In this document: piece by piece, positions 1 to 8,072 of the stretch
How positions within the stretch are numbered: the first letter of the stretch is position 1
How the letters are laid out: each line of letters opens with the position of its first letter
NCBI GenBank assembly: GCA_023421505.1
Contig: JAEZTJ010000076.1
Coordinates: 1-30,172, forward strand
Length of the DNA: 30,172 bases
Origin: Bacillota bacterium
GTDB taxonomy: Bacteria; Bacillota; Clostridia; Lachnospirales; Lachnospiraceae
Direction: 5' to 3'
Made by a program: the position numbers and the translations under genes
Notes under the pieces: model-generated
Database searches by the model: none
Told to the model about the DNA's origin: nothing
What the model saw: only the letters and a program-made list of their open reading frames with translations

Positions 1-90
1 TATACATACTCATCACTTCCTGCAAGGTTTTTTTAAAAAAAACAGTGTTTTCCTTGCATTAATTATAGCAGAAAATGCCAGTAATTTCAG
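1..90 (-). promoter_or_regulatory. Possible promoter and start of a gene running left out of the window
   Basis: On the minus strand a -10 hexamer TATAAT (62-67) lies 17 bp from a weak -35 CTGAAA (85-90). An AGGAAG ribosome site (16-21) precedes two in-frame ATG codons, at 11-13 and 5-7, and the inner one has the better 8-base spacing. Only two to four codons fall inside the window, so the product cannot be named. The rest of 91-539 shows no supported gene; 237-256 contains a small GGGG/CCCC hairpin of unknown meaning. Confidence 0.3.
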
Positions 91-539
91 CATTTATAAG
101 GATTTTTGTGTTGCTGAGCAGGCATTAATTAAAATTCATCTGCTTCACCCAGTCATAGATCATACGTTTTTGCAGAGGCAAAGTGCAGAATCTTGCAATT
201 ACATACAATTGAAAGGCTTGTAAATGTATTTATTAGGGGCTACACCGAAACCCCAGCATTTTGAGGTCTATAAATATTTAATAAATATTATTTATAGCTC
301 ATATGTCTCTGCAACATTCTGATAAATGCCTTAGCAACTTTGTGCATTTTTACTCTGTAATCAGCAGTAAAGTCGTAATAATTGGTGATAAACAAATATT
401 GACAATTTTTCAAAATATTGTAATATGGTTTTGTGATATTCTGCAGGATTTCATATTTTTGTAATCTCATATTATTTACAAAATTGTGTAATTATTAGTA
501 CCTTGAAAACTTAGTACTTAATAAAAGGAGAAATTGTAT

Positions 540-1319
540 ATGTATAAAAAAAATATGGTTTATAAACTATTAATTACTATTATGACATTTGTATTAGTGT
601 TTAGTACAAGCTCTGGCGCTTCAGCAGCAGTTAATAGCAATTTTAAATGGATTGTAAAAAAAGATAACAATAAGCATATTTATCTTCAAAACACAAAAAC
701 AGGCGAAAAAATGGTGGATGCTATAAGTCTTGATGATTCAGGTAATCCAATTCACCTCGATTTAAAAGAATACGCAAAAATTTTGAATTGTCAGCAAGAA
801 ATTAAACAAGATACTTCATCAACTAATAAAGTAAAAGATTTACAATCTATAGAAGGAACAACACCATCTTTATCAAGAACATATCAAATTGAGGCCACAT
901 ACTCTTATGTTCAATCATATGCTACAACAACTACTGGAATGCCAAGTAAAGTTACTCCAGATATAGTTGGACCTACTACTGTATCTTATGGAAACTCTGT
1001 GAGCTTCTCGGAATCATTTAGTGTATCGGTTTCTATTAATGGAGAAATGAAAAAAGTGATCAAAGGTGGAGCTACTTTTACTTGGAATTCTAGTGCTACA
1101 ACTTCGGCAAATTTCGGTTTAAGTTATCAGATTCCAGCGGGGAAGACAGGATATGTAAGTTTTAGTCCATACTACAACATTACAGTTGGAAATCTGACTA
1201 CTAAACTGTGGCAAGATGGGGTTTGCTTTCAAACAACAACAACTGCTGCTACGGGTTATTCACCAAAAGTATTAGCAAATGGTATAGCAGATGGTATATA
1301 TGCGCTAATGATATATTAA
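540..1319 (+). CDS. Secreted Ser/Thr-rich beta-strand protein of unknown function
   Basis: I do not recognise the family. The 259-residue protein starts at the ATG at 540, nine bases after AAAGGAG (524-530); a TTG six bases upstream is in frame but too close to the ribosome site. Residues 1-30 form a signal peptide: lysines at 3, 4 and 9, a hydrophobic stretch at about 10-21, and a likely cleavage after ASA or ASAA. The mature part has a mixed N-terminal region with one Cys. From about residue 115 it is a long run of alternating Ser/Thr and hydrophobic residues (for example SVSFSESFSVSVSI), then ATFTWNSS, the turn IPAGKTGYVSF and a second Cys near the end. Alternating amphipathic strands followed by a P-x-G-K turn recall secreted beta-sheet proteins, including aerolysin-type pore formers, but no diagnostic motif proves this. 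A small membrane-protein gene follows 348 bp downstream. Translation is certain enough; function is open. Confidence 0.8.
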   Translation: MYKKNMVYKLLITIMTFVLVFSTSSGASAAVNSNFKWIVKKDNNKHIYLQNTKTGEKMVDAISLDDSGNPIHLDLKEYAKILNCQQEIKQDTSSTNKVKDLQSIEGTTPSLSRTYQIEATYSYVQSYATTTTGMPSKVTPDIVGPTTVSYGNSVSFSESFSVSVSINGEMKKVIKGGATFTWNSSATTSANFGLSYQIPAGKTGYVSFSPYYNITVGNLTTKLWQDGVCFQTTTTAATGYSPKVLANGIADGIYALMIY

Positions 1320-1393
1320 TTAAGTTATTTTAGGGTAAAAGATTAATTCATAGGCTAATTCAATATTTATAACAAAATTATTTTTTTATAATT

Positions 1394-1581
1394 CGCCCGA
1401 CAAATTGTCATGTATTATAAAAAATCTGAGATACTACACAAACATTTGTATTAAAAATACCGCGTATCAGCTTAAGTATGATTGAAAATCAACAAATAAT
1501 ACACTTTTAGATTTTTCTGCTACAGTATCAAAAGACATACACTTTGCCATACGCATTATAAAATAGTGCCCTTTGTCGGGC
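1394..1581. repeat. Separated inverted repeat, possible degenerate mobile-element ends
   Basis: GCCCGACAAA at 1394-1403 is repeated exactly in inverse orientation at 1572-1581. Sequence inside both arms stays loosely similar, with a TATAA about a dozen bases further in on both sides. The pair encloses about 170 AT-rich bases with no coding capacity and fills most of the 348-base gap between the secreted-protein gene and the small membrane-protein gene. It could be a decayed miniature element or a chance repeat. Confidence 0.3.
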
Positions 1582-1667
1582 TAATCATTTTATTAATATG
1601 TTGTAAGTTATGACGGCTCACAATCACCCTCAAAATATTCGTATATTGAAAGGAATATATAATTGAA

Positions 1668-1937
1668 ATGAATAAAAAGTTAGTAATTAAAGTAATGCTT
1701 ATTATGGTATTAGTATTTATCATTGGAATTATTTCTATTTTTTGGTCAGGAACTATTGGAAATAGAATAGCATTTCATACTCTTCAAAAAAAAGGAGGGA
1801 CCATGGGTACTGAACAATATAATAATATCGTTCATTCAATAACCATTAATTTTCAAATATTTGGTTCAATTCTTTCGATATTCGGAGGGGGAGGTATATT
1901 AATATGTTGTCATAACATATTAAATAAATATAAATAA
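1668..1937 (+). CDS. Small two-helix membrane protein, unknown function
   Basis: An 89-residue protein starting at ATG 1668, with a GAAAGGA ribosome site about 13 bases upstream, a long spacing. Lysines at 3, 4 and 8 precede a hydrophobic helix at about 6-27. A polar loop (about 28-58) with KKGG and an acidic/Asn stretch leads to a second helix at about 60-82 containing GGGG and two adjacent Cys, ending in NKYK. The topology is probably both ends inside. It follows the secreted Ser/Thr-rich protein in the same orientation but is 348 bp away, so it may have its own transcript. A small membrane partner or immunity-like role is possible from position only. No family is recognised; the low-GC composition matches its neighbour more than the housekeeping genes to the right. 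Confidence 0.6.
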   Translation: MNKKLVIKVMLIMVLVFIIGIISIFWSGTIGNRIAFHTLQKKGGTMGTEQYNNIVHSITINFQIFGSILSIFGGGGILICCHNILNKYK

Positions 1938-2187
1938 CATAGGACCAAACTTTTTCTCAAAAGCTCTATAAATATATGTGTATCCTATGCTATATGGTAT
2001 TGCCAATATATTTGGATGTTATAGTTTAATACTTATAACATAGAAATCCACAGGAATAAGAGAGAAGGATTAAGCTAATAATGTGATGTGGATAACTTAC
2101 CTGAGAATTCGTAAAACAGAGAATAGATTTCCACAATTGCTGTTTTGGATTAAAACAGGAGAACTTATGACTAGAGATAAGATTATA
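1938..2187. other. Gene-free AT-rich spacer with a DnaA-box-like site and a small hairpin
   Basis: No coding region is supported. TGTGGATAA at 2087-2095 is a consensus DnaA box on the minus strand, and 2044-2052 and 2131-2138 contain partial matches (TCCACA and TTCCACA cores). CTGTTTT/AAAACAG (2140-2158) forms a 7-bp hairpin with a 5-base loop. None of the genes that usually mark an origin are near, so I attach no function. Confidence 0.25.
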
Positions 2188-2216
2188 TTGACAAAGTATT
2201 TATCGTTGCATACAAT
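2188..2216 (+). promoter_or_regulatory. Promoter of the cysteine T-box operon
   Basis: A perfect -35 TTGACA (2188-2193) and a -10 TACAAT (2211-2216) are separated by 17 bp. The T-box leader begins immediately downstream. A TATAAT at 2224-2229 lacks a -35 at proper distance. Confidence 0.75.
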
Positions 2217-2222
2217 ATATTA

Positions 2223-2480
2223 GTATAATATATGGAACTTGAAAAGCAAGGAACGGAAAAGTAACTCATAGTAAAGTATCAGAGATAGAATGCCGTCGGC
2301 TGAAAGCATTCTTTACTAAAATATGAGGGAAGTGCATCCGGGAGCTGATTCGGTGAAGCTATTTGTCTAGCCGGGTTCGGTAACAGCCGTTATCTGTATG
2401 AGATGTAGATCACTTAAGTGATTTACAAATAGAGTGGAACCGCGTATTTCACCGCCTCTATCTAAGGGGCGGTTTTTTTA
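2223..2480 (+). promoter_or_regulatory. T-box riboswitch, cysteine-specific (TGC specifier)
   Basis: This leader binds uncharged tRNA and controls read-through into cysE-cysS-mrnC. The sequence shows stem I features, including an AGAGA-like segment (2280-2285) and the GGCTGAAAGC apical region (2298-2307). The specifier loop reads GAAG-TGC-ATCC, with TGC at 2333-2335, a cysteine codon matching the downstream cysteine genes. The conserved T-box motif GTGGAACCGCG is at 2434-2444, where it would pair with the tRNA acceptor end to form the antiterminator. It is followed directly by the competing terminator hairpin (2451-2473). By the known T-box mechanism, cysteine starvation leaves tRNA-Cys uncharged and turns the operon on. 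Confidence 0.93.
2451..2479 (+). terminator. Regulated terminator of the T-box
   Basis: ACCGCCTC and GGGGCGGT (2451-2458 and 2466-2473) pair as an 8-bp GC-rich stem including one G-U, with a 7-base loop, followed by seven T (2473-2479). The 5' arm lies just after the T-box motif, so antiterminator and terminator compete. Confidence 0.88.
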
Positions 2481-2595
2481 TATGTAAAACAATAGAAATA
2501 CCTTTATCTGGATTAAAAATATAGCGAGAAACAATATAAAAGCTACAAGCTTTTATGATTGGATCGAAATCATTCGACAGTCAGGGGATGTAACT

Positions 2596-3273
2596 ATGGG
2601 TATGATTCAATATATCAGGGAGGAAATGCAGATCATAAAAGAGCGTGATCCTGCAATAAAAACACCTTTGGAGGTATTTTTATATCCCAGCTTTAAAGCA
2701 ATTATTCGTTATCGGATAGCTCACTATTTATTTAAAAAGCAGCATTATTTTCTGGCAAGATGGTATTCACAGAGGACGGTAAGAAAGACGGGAATTGAGA
2801 TCCATCCGGGAGCTACCATCGGCAAAGGCTTATTTATCGACCATGGTCATGGCGTAGTGATTGGCGAGACGGCAATTGTAGGAGATAATGTAACCCTATA
2901 TCAGGGAGTCACCTTAGGCGGAACCGGTAAAGAGCATGGCAAACGTCATCCTACTGTCGGCAATAATGTGATGATTAGTGCCGGAGCAAAAATACTAGGC
3001 TCCTTTACGATTGGTGAGAATTCTAAGATTGGTGCGGGTTCCGTGGTGTTATCGGAGGTTCCGCCTAACTCTACTGTCGTCGGTGTACCGGGAAGGGTTG
3101 TAAAAAGAGATAATGTCAGAGTTCCGGCAGAGGATTTGGATCAGATTCATTTTCCTGATCCGTTGCAGAAGGAATTATTATGCCTTCGTAATGAAAATAT
3201 TTGTCTGAGAAGTGAATTGAAGAAGTTATATGAAAGAATTGATTCCCTTGAGCATAATGCAAAAAAAGAATAA
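2596..3273 (+). CDS. cysE: Serine O-acetyltransferase
   Basis: Transfers acetyl from acetyl-CoA to L-serine to give O-acetylserine, the carbon acceptor in cysteine synthesis; cytoplasmic. The 225-residue protein has an N-terminal helical domain (about 1-65) and a left-handed beta-helix of hexapeptide repeats (about 68-175). It carries the family motifs DHGHGVVIGE (from residue 82), TLGGTGKEHGKRHP and GAGSVVL, then GVPGRVV. The C-terminal 40 residues are charged and probably helical (LRNENICLRSELKKLYERI). ATG 2596 follows AGGGG (2583-2587) with eight bases between. It is the first gene after the cysteine T-box and sits 114 bp before cysS, so cysteine synthesis and cysteine charging respond to the same tRNA signal. 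Length and motifs are normal for the short Gram-positive type. Confidence 0.95.
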   Translation: MGMIQYIREEMQIIKERDPAIKTPLEVFLYPSFKAIIRYRIAHYLFKKQHYFLARWYSQRTVRKTGIEIHPGATIGKGLFIDHGHGVVIGETAIVGDNVTLYQGVTLGGTGKEHGKRHPTVGNNVMISAGAKILGSFTIGENSKIGAGSVVLSEVPPNSTVVGVPGRVVKRDNVRVPAEDLDQIHFPDPLQKELLCLRNENICLRSELKKLYERIDSLEHNAKKE

Positions 3274-3387
3274 TATCTTTACGGAAGCTTAAGTGAATAA
3301 TAAATCCGGCATAAATAATGAAAAACAAAAGAAAATAAAGGATAGACATAACAGAGATATCCATAAAATATTTCAGGAGGAAATGAG

Positions 3388-4791
3388 ATGAGAATTTATA
3401 ATACATTGACACAGAAAAAGGAAGAGTTCGTACCCTTGGAGGAAGGTAAGGTTCGGATGTATGTCTGCGGACCGACGGTTTATAATTATATTCATATTGG
3501 TAATGCCAGACCGGCAATTTTATTTGATACCTTCCGCAGATATCTAGAATATCGTGGCTATAACGTAAATTACGTCTCAAACTTTACCGATGTTGATGAC
3601 AAGATTATTAAGAAGGCGAATGAAGAAGGAGTAAGCGCGGCGGAAATCTCTGAGAGATATATTAAGGAATATAAGGTGGATATGGAGGCACTGAATATTC
3701 AAGAAGCCACCCATCATCCAAAGGCTACTGAGGAAATCGACGGTATGATTGAGATGATATCCGCTCTGATTGAGAAGGGCTATGCTTACGAGAAGAATGG
3801 TACCGTATATTTTAAGACCAGAAGCTTTAGAGAATACGGTAAATTATCCAAGAAAAAGATTGATGATTTAGAGGCAGGAATCCGTATCGCAGTCAGTGAA
3901 GAGAAGGAAGATCCGATGGATTTCGTGCTTTGGAAGCCGAAGAAGGAAGGGGAGCCTTATTGGAACTCACCCTGGAGTGAAGGCCGTCCCGGCTGGCATA
4001 TCGAATGCTCTGTTATGAGCAGAAAATATCTGGGGGAACAGATTGATATCCATGCAGGTGGAGAGGATCTTGTATTTCCTCATCATGAGAATGAGATTGC
4101 ACAGAGTGAAGCAGCGAACGGAAAAGAATTCGCAAGATATTGGATGCATAATGCATTTATCAATATAGATAATAAGAAGATGTCCAAATCGGAGGGCAAT
4201 TTCTTTACCGTACGTGAAATTTGTGACTTATATGATCCTCAGGTAGTGCGATTCTTTATGCTTAATTCTCATTACCGCAGTCCGCTTAATTTTAGCAAGG
4301 AGCTGATGGAGGCAGCTAAAAATTCCCTGACAAGAATTCTGACTGCAATCGGGCAGTTAGAGCATCTTCTTGAAAGTGGAGCTTTAGCTAGAGAGTTTGT
4401 TTCCACAGACGAGCAAATTCTACTAACGGAATCAGAAGCGCTGAATAAGAAATTTATCGATGCGATGGAGGATGACTTTAATACGGCGGATGCGATAGCA
4501 GCAATCTTTGAGCTGGTGAAGCTCTCTAATACGAACTGTAAGGGTGACAGCAGTATTGAATTTGTGAAAAAGCTACATGAAAGACTAATCAATCTTTGTG
4601 ACATACTAGGTATAAAAACAGCTGTGAAGGAAGAGCTTTTAGATACCGAGATTGAGCAATTAATAGAGGATAGACAGACGGCCAGAAAGAATAAGGATTT
4701 TGCCAGAGCAGATGAGATAAGGAACCTTTTACTTGAGAAGGGTATTACTTTAGAGGATACCAGAGAGGGAGTTAGATGGAAACGGAGTTAA
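3388..4791 (+). CDS. cysS: Cysteine--tRNA ligase
   Basis: Class I aminoacyl-tRNA synthetase that activates cysteine and charges tRNA-Cys in the cytoplasm. The 467-residue length is normal. Visible signatures are the first zinc-ligand Cys27 in MYVCGPTVYN, the HIGH-type motif H36-I-G-N39, the zinc-site regions WHIECS and FPHHENEIAQSE, and the KMSKS loop at 264-268. A helical DALR-like tRNA-binding domain and a C-terminal anticodon-binding region follow. ATG 3388 has a clear AGGAGG eight bases upstream. It is second in the T-box-controlled operon, and its last 16 bases overlap the start of mrnC, indicating translational coupling. Confidence 0.97.
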   Translation: MRIYNTLTQKKEEFVPLEEGKVRMYVCGPTVYNYIHIGNARPAILFDTFRRYLEYRGYNVNYVSNFTDVDDKIIKKANEEGVSAAEISERYIKEYKVDMEALNIQEATHHPKATEEIDGMIEMISALIEKGYAYEKNGTVYFKTRSFREYGKLSKKKIDDLEAGIRIAVSEEKEDPMDFVLWKPKKEGEPYWNSPWSEGRPGWHIECSVMSRKYLGEQIDIHAGGEDLVFPHHENEIAQSEAANGKEFARYWMHNAFINIDNKKMSKSEGNFFTVREICDLYDPQVVRFFMLNSHYRSPLNFSKELMEAAKNSLTRILTAIGQLEHLLESGALAREFVSTDEQILLTESEALNKKFIDAMEDDFNTADAIAAIFELVKLSNTNCKGDSSIEFVKKLHERLINLCDILGIKTAVKEELLDTEIEQLIEDRQTARKNKDFARADEIRNLLLEKGITLEDTREGVRWKRS

Positions 4792-5258
4792 CAAATGGTG
4801 AGAATGTCACAGGGTTTGCACAATTATTAAAAGCTAGCCTTATGCTTCCCGAAACAGACATTAAGACGTACTCTCCCCTTACCCTTGCTTTTATCGGTGA
4901 TTCGATCTTTGATCTGATTATTCGGACCGTGGTAGTGGAAAGTGGGAATGCACCCGTGAATAAGCTTCACAAGCGTTGTTCTACGTTTGTTCAGGCTTCA
5001 GCTCAGGCAGATTTATATCATATGATTAAGGAAATGCTGACGGAAGAGGAGACCGCTATCTTTAAAAGAGGGCGAAATGCAAAATCCTTCACTACAGCTA
5101 AGAATGCCGGAGTGGTTGAGTACCGAACTGCTACAGGACTAGAGGCTTTAATCGGATATTTATATTTAACAGATCAGACAGCTCGTTTACTGGAGCTTAT
5201 TAAGCCTCAAGTAGAGAAGATAATAGGCGATAATACGACATTACAGCTGGAAAAATAA
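4776..5258 (+). CDS. mrnC: Mini-ribonuclease III
   Basis: A dimeric double-strand-specific ribonuclease that in Bacillus matures 23S rRNA ends. The 160-residue protein is an RNase III catalytic domain without a double-stranded RNA-binding domain. The first signature is AFIGDSIFDL with acidic Asp42 and Asp46; the second, GLEALIGYLYL, carries the conserved Glu. An N-terminal tail of about 30 residues precedes the domain. ATG 4776 lies inside the end of cysS, preceded by AGAGGGAG. The cysE-cysS-mrnC order is conserved in Firmicutes; the usual next gene, an rRNA methyltransferase (rlmB), is absent here. An 8-bp inverted repeat at 5262-5269/5285-5292 lies just after the stop but lacks a T-run. Confidence 0.93.
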   Translation: METELTNGENVTGFAQLLKASLMLPETDIKTYSPLTLAFIGDSIFDLIIRTVVVESGNAPVNKLHKRCSTFVQASAQADLYHMIKEMLTEEETAIFKRGRNAKSFTTAKNAGVVEYRTATGLEALIGYLYLTDQTARLLELIKPQVEKIIGDNTTLQLEK

Positions 5259-5387
5259 AAGAAGTGCTTGAGAAAATTACCGAAAAGCACTTTGTTATAA
5301 GTGGTGAGTAGTGTTTGTGCAAAGTGATGATGCTAAATTACTCGAAGGGCTTTTAACACCCTAGTCATCCTATATAATTATATAAAT

Positions 5388-5426
5388 AGAGCCTAGGATA
5401 CTTGCAATATAAGTATCCTAGGCTCT
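5388..5426. repeat. Perfect 16-bp inverted repeat with 7-base loop
   Basis: AGAGCCTAGGATACTT (5388-5403) and its exact complement (5411-5426) flank GCAATAT. No T-run follows on either strand, so it is not a classic terminator, although it lies between the end of the cys operon and a convergent leftward gene pair. The left flank (5343-5369) resembles a segment at 23945-23966 (GGCTTTTRACRCCCTA core). Confidence 0.7.
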
Positions 5427-5550
5427 GCTCTGTACTCGGCCATTATAAAGCTAATTAAAGAAAACAATCAATTGGAATAATTCCAGTTTATGATATTCTG
5501 GAGTTACTGCCTTTTCCGATATTATAGATATTTATTAAATCATTAATTCA

Positions 5551-6111
5551 TCAATCTGTTTCACTATTCAGTAAATTTATTGGATCATCATTAAGCCACT
5601 TGGCTATCTTCTTAGCATACTTGTCAGTACTATATGCTTCATCATCACCTGTCGAATAAATCAATACAGTACGCATAATCTTATCATCATTGCCAAGCAC
5701 ACCTTCCCAAACCCATGTTCCCATATCGCAAGCACCCGGCTTCGTTTTTTTCTTTGCATCTTCATTGACTTTTAAAAGCATGTTGTAATACTTTAATAGT
5801 TCATCTTTATTGATTGTTCCGATAAGTTCATTACCATCCATTGTTGCTAAATAGTCAGGTAAACTAATATTGGAAGTGGCTTCTCTATATTCACTATCCG
5901 ATAAATTAAAAGCATAAACATTACCTTGAATGTCAATATATGCTCCCTTAAAAATATAATCATATGCTGCATTTACATAATAACTAATAAATAATATCTT
6001 CTGCTTTATTTCACTAATATTCACTATCTCATTATCAGTAGTAGGTTCACTGCATCCAATTATTCCCAGGAACAAAAAAATGAAGAATATAACGGTTCTT
6101 GCTTTTTTCAT
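5551..6111 (-). CDS. Putative lipoprotein, unknown function
   Basis: A 186-residue exported protein. Residues 1-20 are a lipoprotein signal: MKKAR, a hydrophobic stretch, then the lipobox GIIGC with Cys20 as the lipidation site. The mature part is acidic to neutral and mostly polar, with a WVWEG segment near residue 130 and a LIYSTGDDEAYS segment later; I recognise no domain. The start ATG at 6111 follows GGAAGGA with nine bases between. It lies 86 bp downstream of another leftward gene encoding a membrane protein and could share its transcript. It probably sits on the outer face of the membrane. Confidence that it is a gene is high; function is unknown. Confidence 0.75.
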   Translation of the reverse strand: MKKARTVIFFIFLFLGIIGCSEPTTDNEIVNISEIKQKILFISYYVNAAYDYIFKGAYIDIQGNVYAFNLSDSEYREATSNISLPDYLATMDGNELIGTINKDELLKYYNMLLKVNEDAKKKTKPGACDMGTWVWEGVLGNDDKIMRTVLIYSTGDDEAYSTDKYAKKIAKWLNDDPINLLNSETD

Positions 6112-6197
6112 TTAAACAATTCCTTCCATCATAAAACCTGTAACCTTTTAACCATAATCAAATAATCGATACAGCTAAGTATACTTAACACTTATCA

Positions 6198-6575
6198 CTA
6201 TATTTTTTTATGTTTTTGTTTGGAAATAAAATCTAAAATGAAACCAATCAGAATTGAGAAACCGAAAATAGTTCCCCATATTATCCAAGCATTATTTGTT
6301 CTCCCTCCACCTGGGTCTATGCTATCAGTATTAAATATCATAGCAAGAATAAATCCACCCATATATCCTATTAAAGTGGCTACTGAAATTCTTTGATTTC
6401 CAAATATAGAAGCGATAACTAATATAGCAAAACTTAATATAGCCAACAGATTTGGCCATTGTTTCATACCATGCATTTCAAAAAAAGTATATCTGCATAA
6501 CCAATATGAGATACCAAGTAATCCAATCATACTAATTCCCCACAGGCTTTTGTTTTTTATTTCCATTAGTTTCAA
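6198..6575 (-). CDS. Small integral membrane protein, unknown function
   Basis: A 125-residue membrane protein with about four predicted helices: near residues 11-27, 41-59, 63-81 and 95-114. A polar Asp-Pro-Gly-Gly-Gly loop follows the third helix, and the end is basic (SKQKHKKI). The ribosome site decides the start: AGGAGG (6585-6590) is nine bases from a TTG at 6575 but 18 from the next in-frame ATG at 6566, so TTG initiation is preferred. It is the upstream member of a leftward pair with the lipoprotein at 5551-6111. No family was recognised. Confidence 0.7.
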   Translation of the reverse strand: MKLMEIKNKSLWGISMIGLLGISYWLCRYTFFEMHGMKQWPNLLAILSFAILVIASIFGNQRISVATLIGYMGGFILAMIFNTDSIDPGGGRTNNAWIIWGTIFGFSILIGFILDFISKQKHKKI

Positions 6576-6870
6576 CTATATTGACCTCCTATTCTATAAT
6601 TGCATTTATTACATATTTTATAACAATTGCAAAATATATGAATGGTAATATTATACATTATATAATTGCTTGTAATCAATGTATTTGTCATACATATTTA
6701 AATTTAAAATAAGCATAGAAAATAAGGGGTAATTCATAACATCAATTTTAAATTGGAACTTATTATCAGAAGACAGCGTCTAATAATTATATTTTATATA
6801 ATCAAGTAAAGATATCAACTCGCATTTAAGATTTGTATTGTAGCCTATACATAATAACGAAGCTTATATA

Positions 6871-6961
6871 AATCTGGAGCAGAAGTTAGCGAATGGAGCG
6901 TTGGAGCGGAGGAATAGTATCTGTTGGGTATACAATTTAAGAATTTTATGGTATCGAAATT
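6871..6961 (-). repeat. Dispersed palindromic element, copy C (degraded)
   Basis: The core (about 6876-6910) matches the cores of the copies at 22778 and 23978, with GGAGC-GAAGTTA and GCGTTGGAGCGGA. It is followed by the inner right arm GGAATAGTATCT and GTATACAATTTA, then an eroded outer end (TATCGAAAT). The left arm is not recognisable. Orientation is the same as copy B. It lies directly upstream of the lipoprotein gene at 7005 and so forms part of its promoter region or leader. Confidence 0.75.
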
Positions 6962-7004
6962 ATTTATAATTATAATATAAATAAGTATAAGGAGGAGGAT
7001 TTTT

Positions 7005-8072
7005 ATGAAAGGAAGGAGAATTTTTAGTTTCATTGGAATGCTGTTAATTATTTCATTCTTAACAGCGTGCGGCAGTAAGGGGATGAAGTGGGATGCCAGC
7101 ACATCAACTACAAGGGAGAATACAGCAGTTGATACTGCTGCGGATGAGGATATGGCTTTTAACTCGACTGCAAAAGGGGAGGCTGCAAATCCCGAAGAGG
7201 CTCCAAAAAGTGATAGTGATAGCGGGATAGCAGATACCACAGCATTATCTTCAGAAAAGGTGCAGTCACAGGATAAAATTATTCAATACTTTTATCTTGA
7301 TGTGGAGACACAGGACTTTGAAAAGCTGATTAATAATATCAATACGAAGATCAGTAGTCTGGGAGGTTATGTAGAGAGCTCTCAGATTGGAGGAAAAAGC
7401 TATTATGATAATAATGTGACGCGAAACGGCAATATTGTAGCGCGAATACCAAGTAATAAGGCGGATGAATTTGTTACTGATATCAATACAGAATCAAATG
7501 TAACTAGCAGTAGAAAGACTTCAAAGAATGTATCGCTGGAATACATAGATGTGCAGAGCAGAATTGAAGCGCTGGAAATTGAACAGGATAGACTATTTGC
7601 GATATTAGAAAAATCGGATAATTTAGAGAATATCATAACACTTGAAAGCCGGTTAAGTGATATTCGTTATGAGCTGCAGAACTATAAAAGCCAGCTGAGG
7701 GCATATGATAACAAGGTAGAATATAGTACCGTAAGCCTTAATATTAGTGAGGTCAACAGAATAACACCAGTTACAGAAGAAAAGCAGACACTGGGGTCAA
7801 GAATTAAGAATGGCTTTAGTGACACGGTCTATAATATCGGTGAAGGCGTACAGAATTTCTTGGTATGGTTTATAGTAAATCTTCCGTATTTATTAATATG
7901 GGGAATCATACTATTTGTTATCGCAATTATTATACGTAAATATCTAAGAAATGATAAAGCAAAAAGGAACGCATCGACATTTTTAGCAAATAATAATCAG
8001 TCAGGGCAAATGAATAATCAGGCGATGAATCAGAAGGACGATCACGGGCAACAAAATAAAGATCAGCAATAG
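7005..8072 (+). CDS. DUF4349 domain lipoprotein with C-terminal membrane anchor
   Basis: A 355-residue cell-surface protein. The signal ends in the lipobox LTAC with Cys22. Residues 23-85 are a low-complexity Ala/Ser/Asp/Glu linker. About 88-250 form the DUF4349 region: FYLDVETQDFEKL, GGYVESSQ, ARIPSNKADEF, then a coiled-coil stretch built around IDVQSRIEALEIEQDRL and LESRLSDIRYELQ, ending in strands VEYSTVSLNISEV. A hydrophobic helix at about 285-312 is followed by a basic stretch and a Gln/Asn-rich tail of about 35 residues. Such proteins are common in Firmicutes; their role is not established, with an envelope or signalling function proposed. ATG 7005 has AGGAGGAGG upstream. It appears to be a single-gene unit, with a hairpin at 8218-8261 as possible end. 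Confidence 0.88.
   Translation: MKGRRIFSFIGMLLIISFLTACGSKGMKWDASTSTTRENTAVDTAADEDMAFNSTAKGEAANPEEAPKSDSDSGIADTTALSSEKVQSQDKIIQYFYLDVETQDFEKLINNINTKISSLGGYVESSQIGGKSYYDNNVTRNGNIVARIPSNKADEFVTDINTESNVTSSRKTSKNVSLEYIDVQSRIEALEIEQDRLFAILEKSDNLENIITLESRLSDIRYELQNYKSQLRAYDNKVEYSTVSLNISEVNRITPVTEEKQTLGSRIKNGFSDTVYNIGEGVQNFLVWFIVNLPYLLIWGIILFVIAIIIRKYLRNDKAKRNASTFLANNNQSGQMNNQAMNQKDDHGQQNKDQQ

Noticed and set aside
288..470. 60-residue open frame on the minus strand
   Set aside because: No ribosome site before its ATG, AT-rich random-looking composition and no recognisable features.
2044..2138. Cluster of DnaA-box-like sites (one consensus, two partial)
   Set aside because: No dnaA, dnaN or other origin genes nearby and only one full match; probably chance in AT-rich DNA.
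3116..3580. 154-residue antisense frame across the end of cysE and start of cysS
   Set aside because: Covers two clear conserved genes in the same operon; composition is that of a shadow frame.
6845..7240. 131-residue antisense frame
   Set aside because: Runs through element copy C and the start of the DUF4349 lipoprotein gene; the N-terminus is only the complement of the low-complexity linker.
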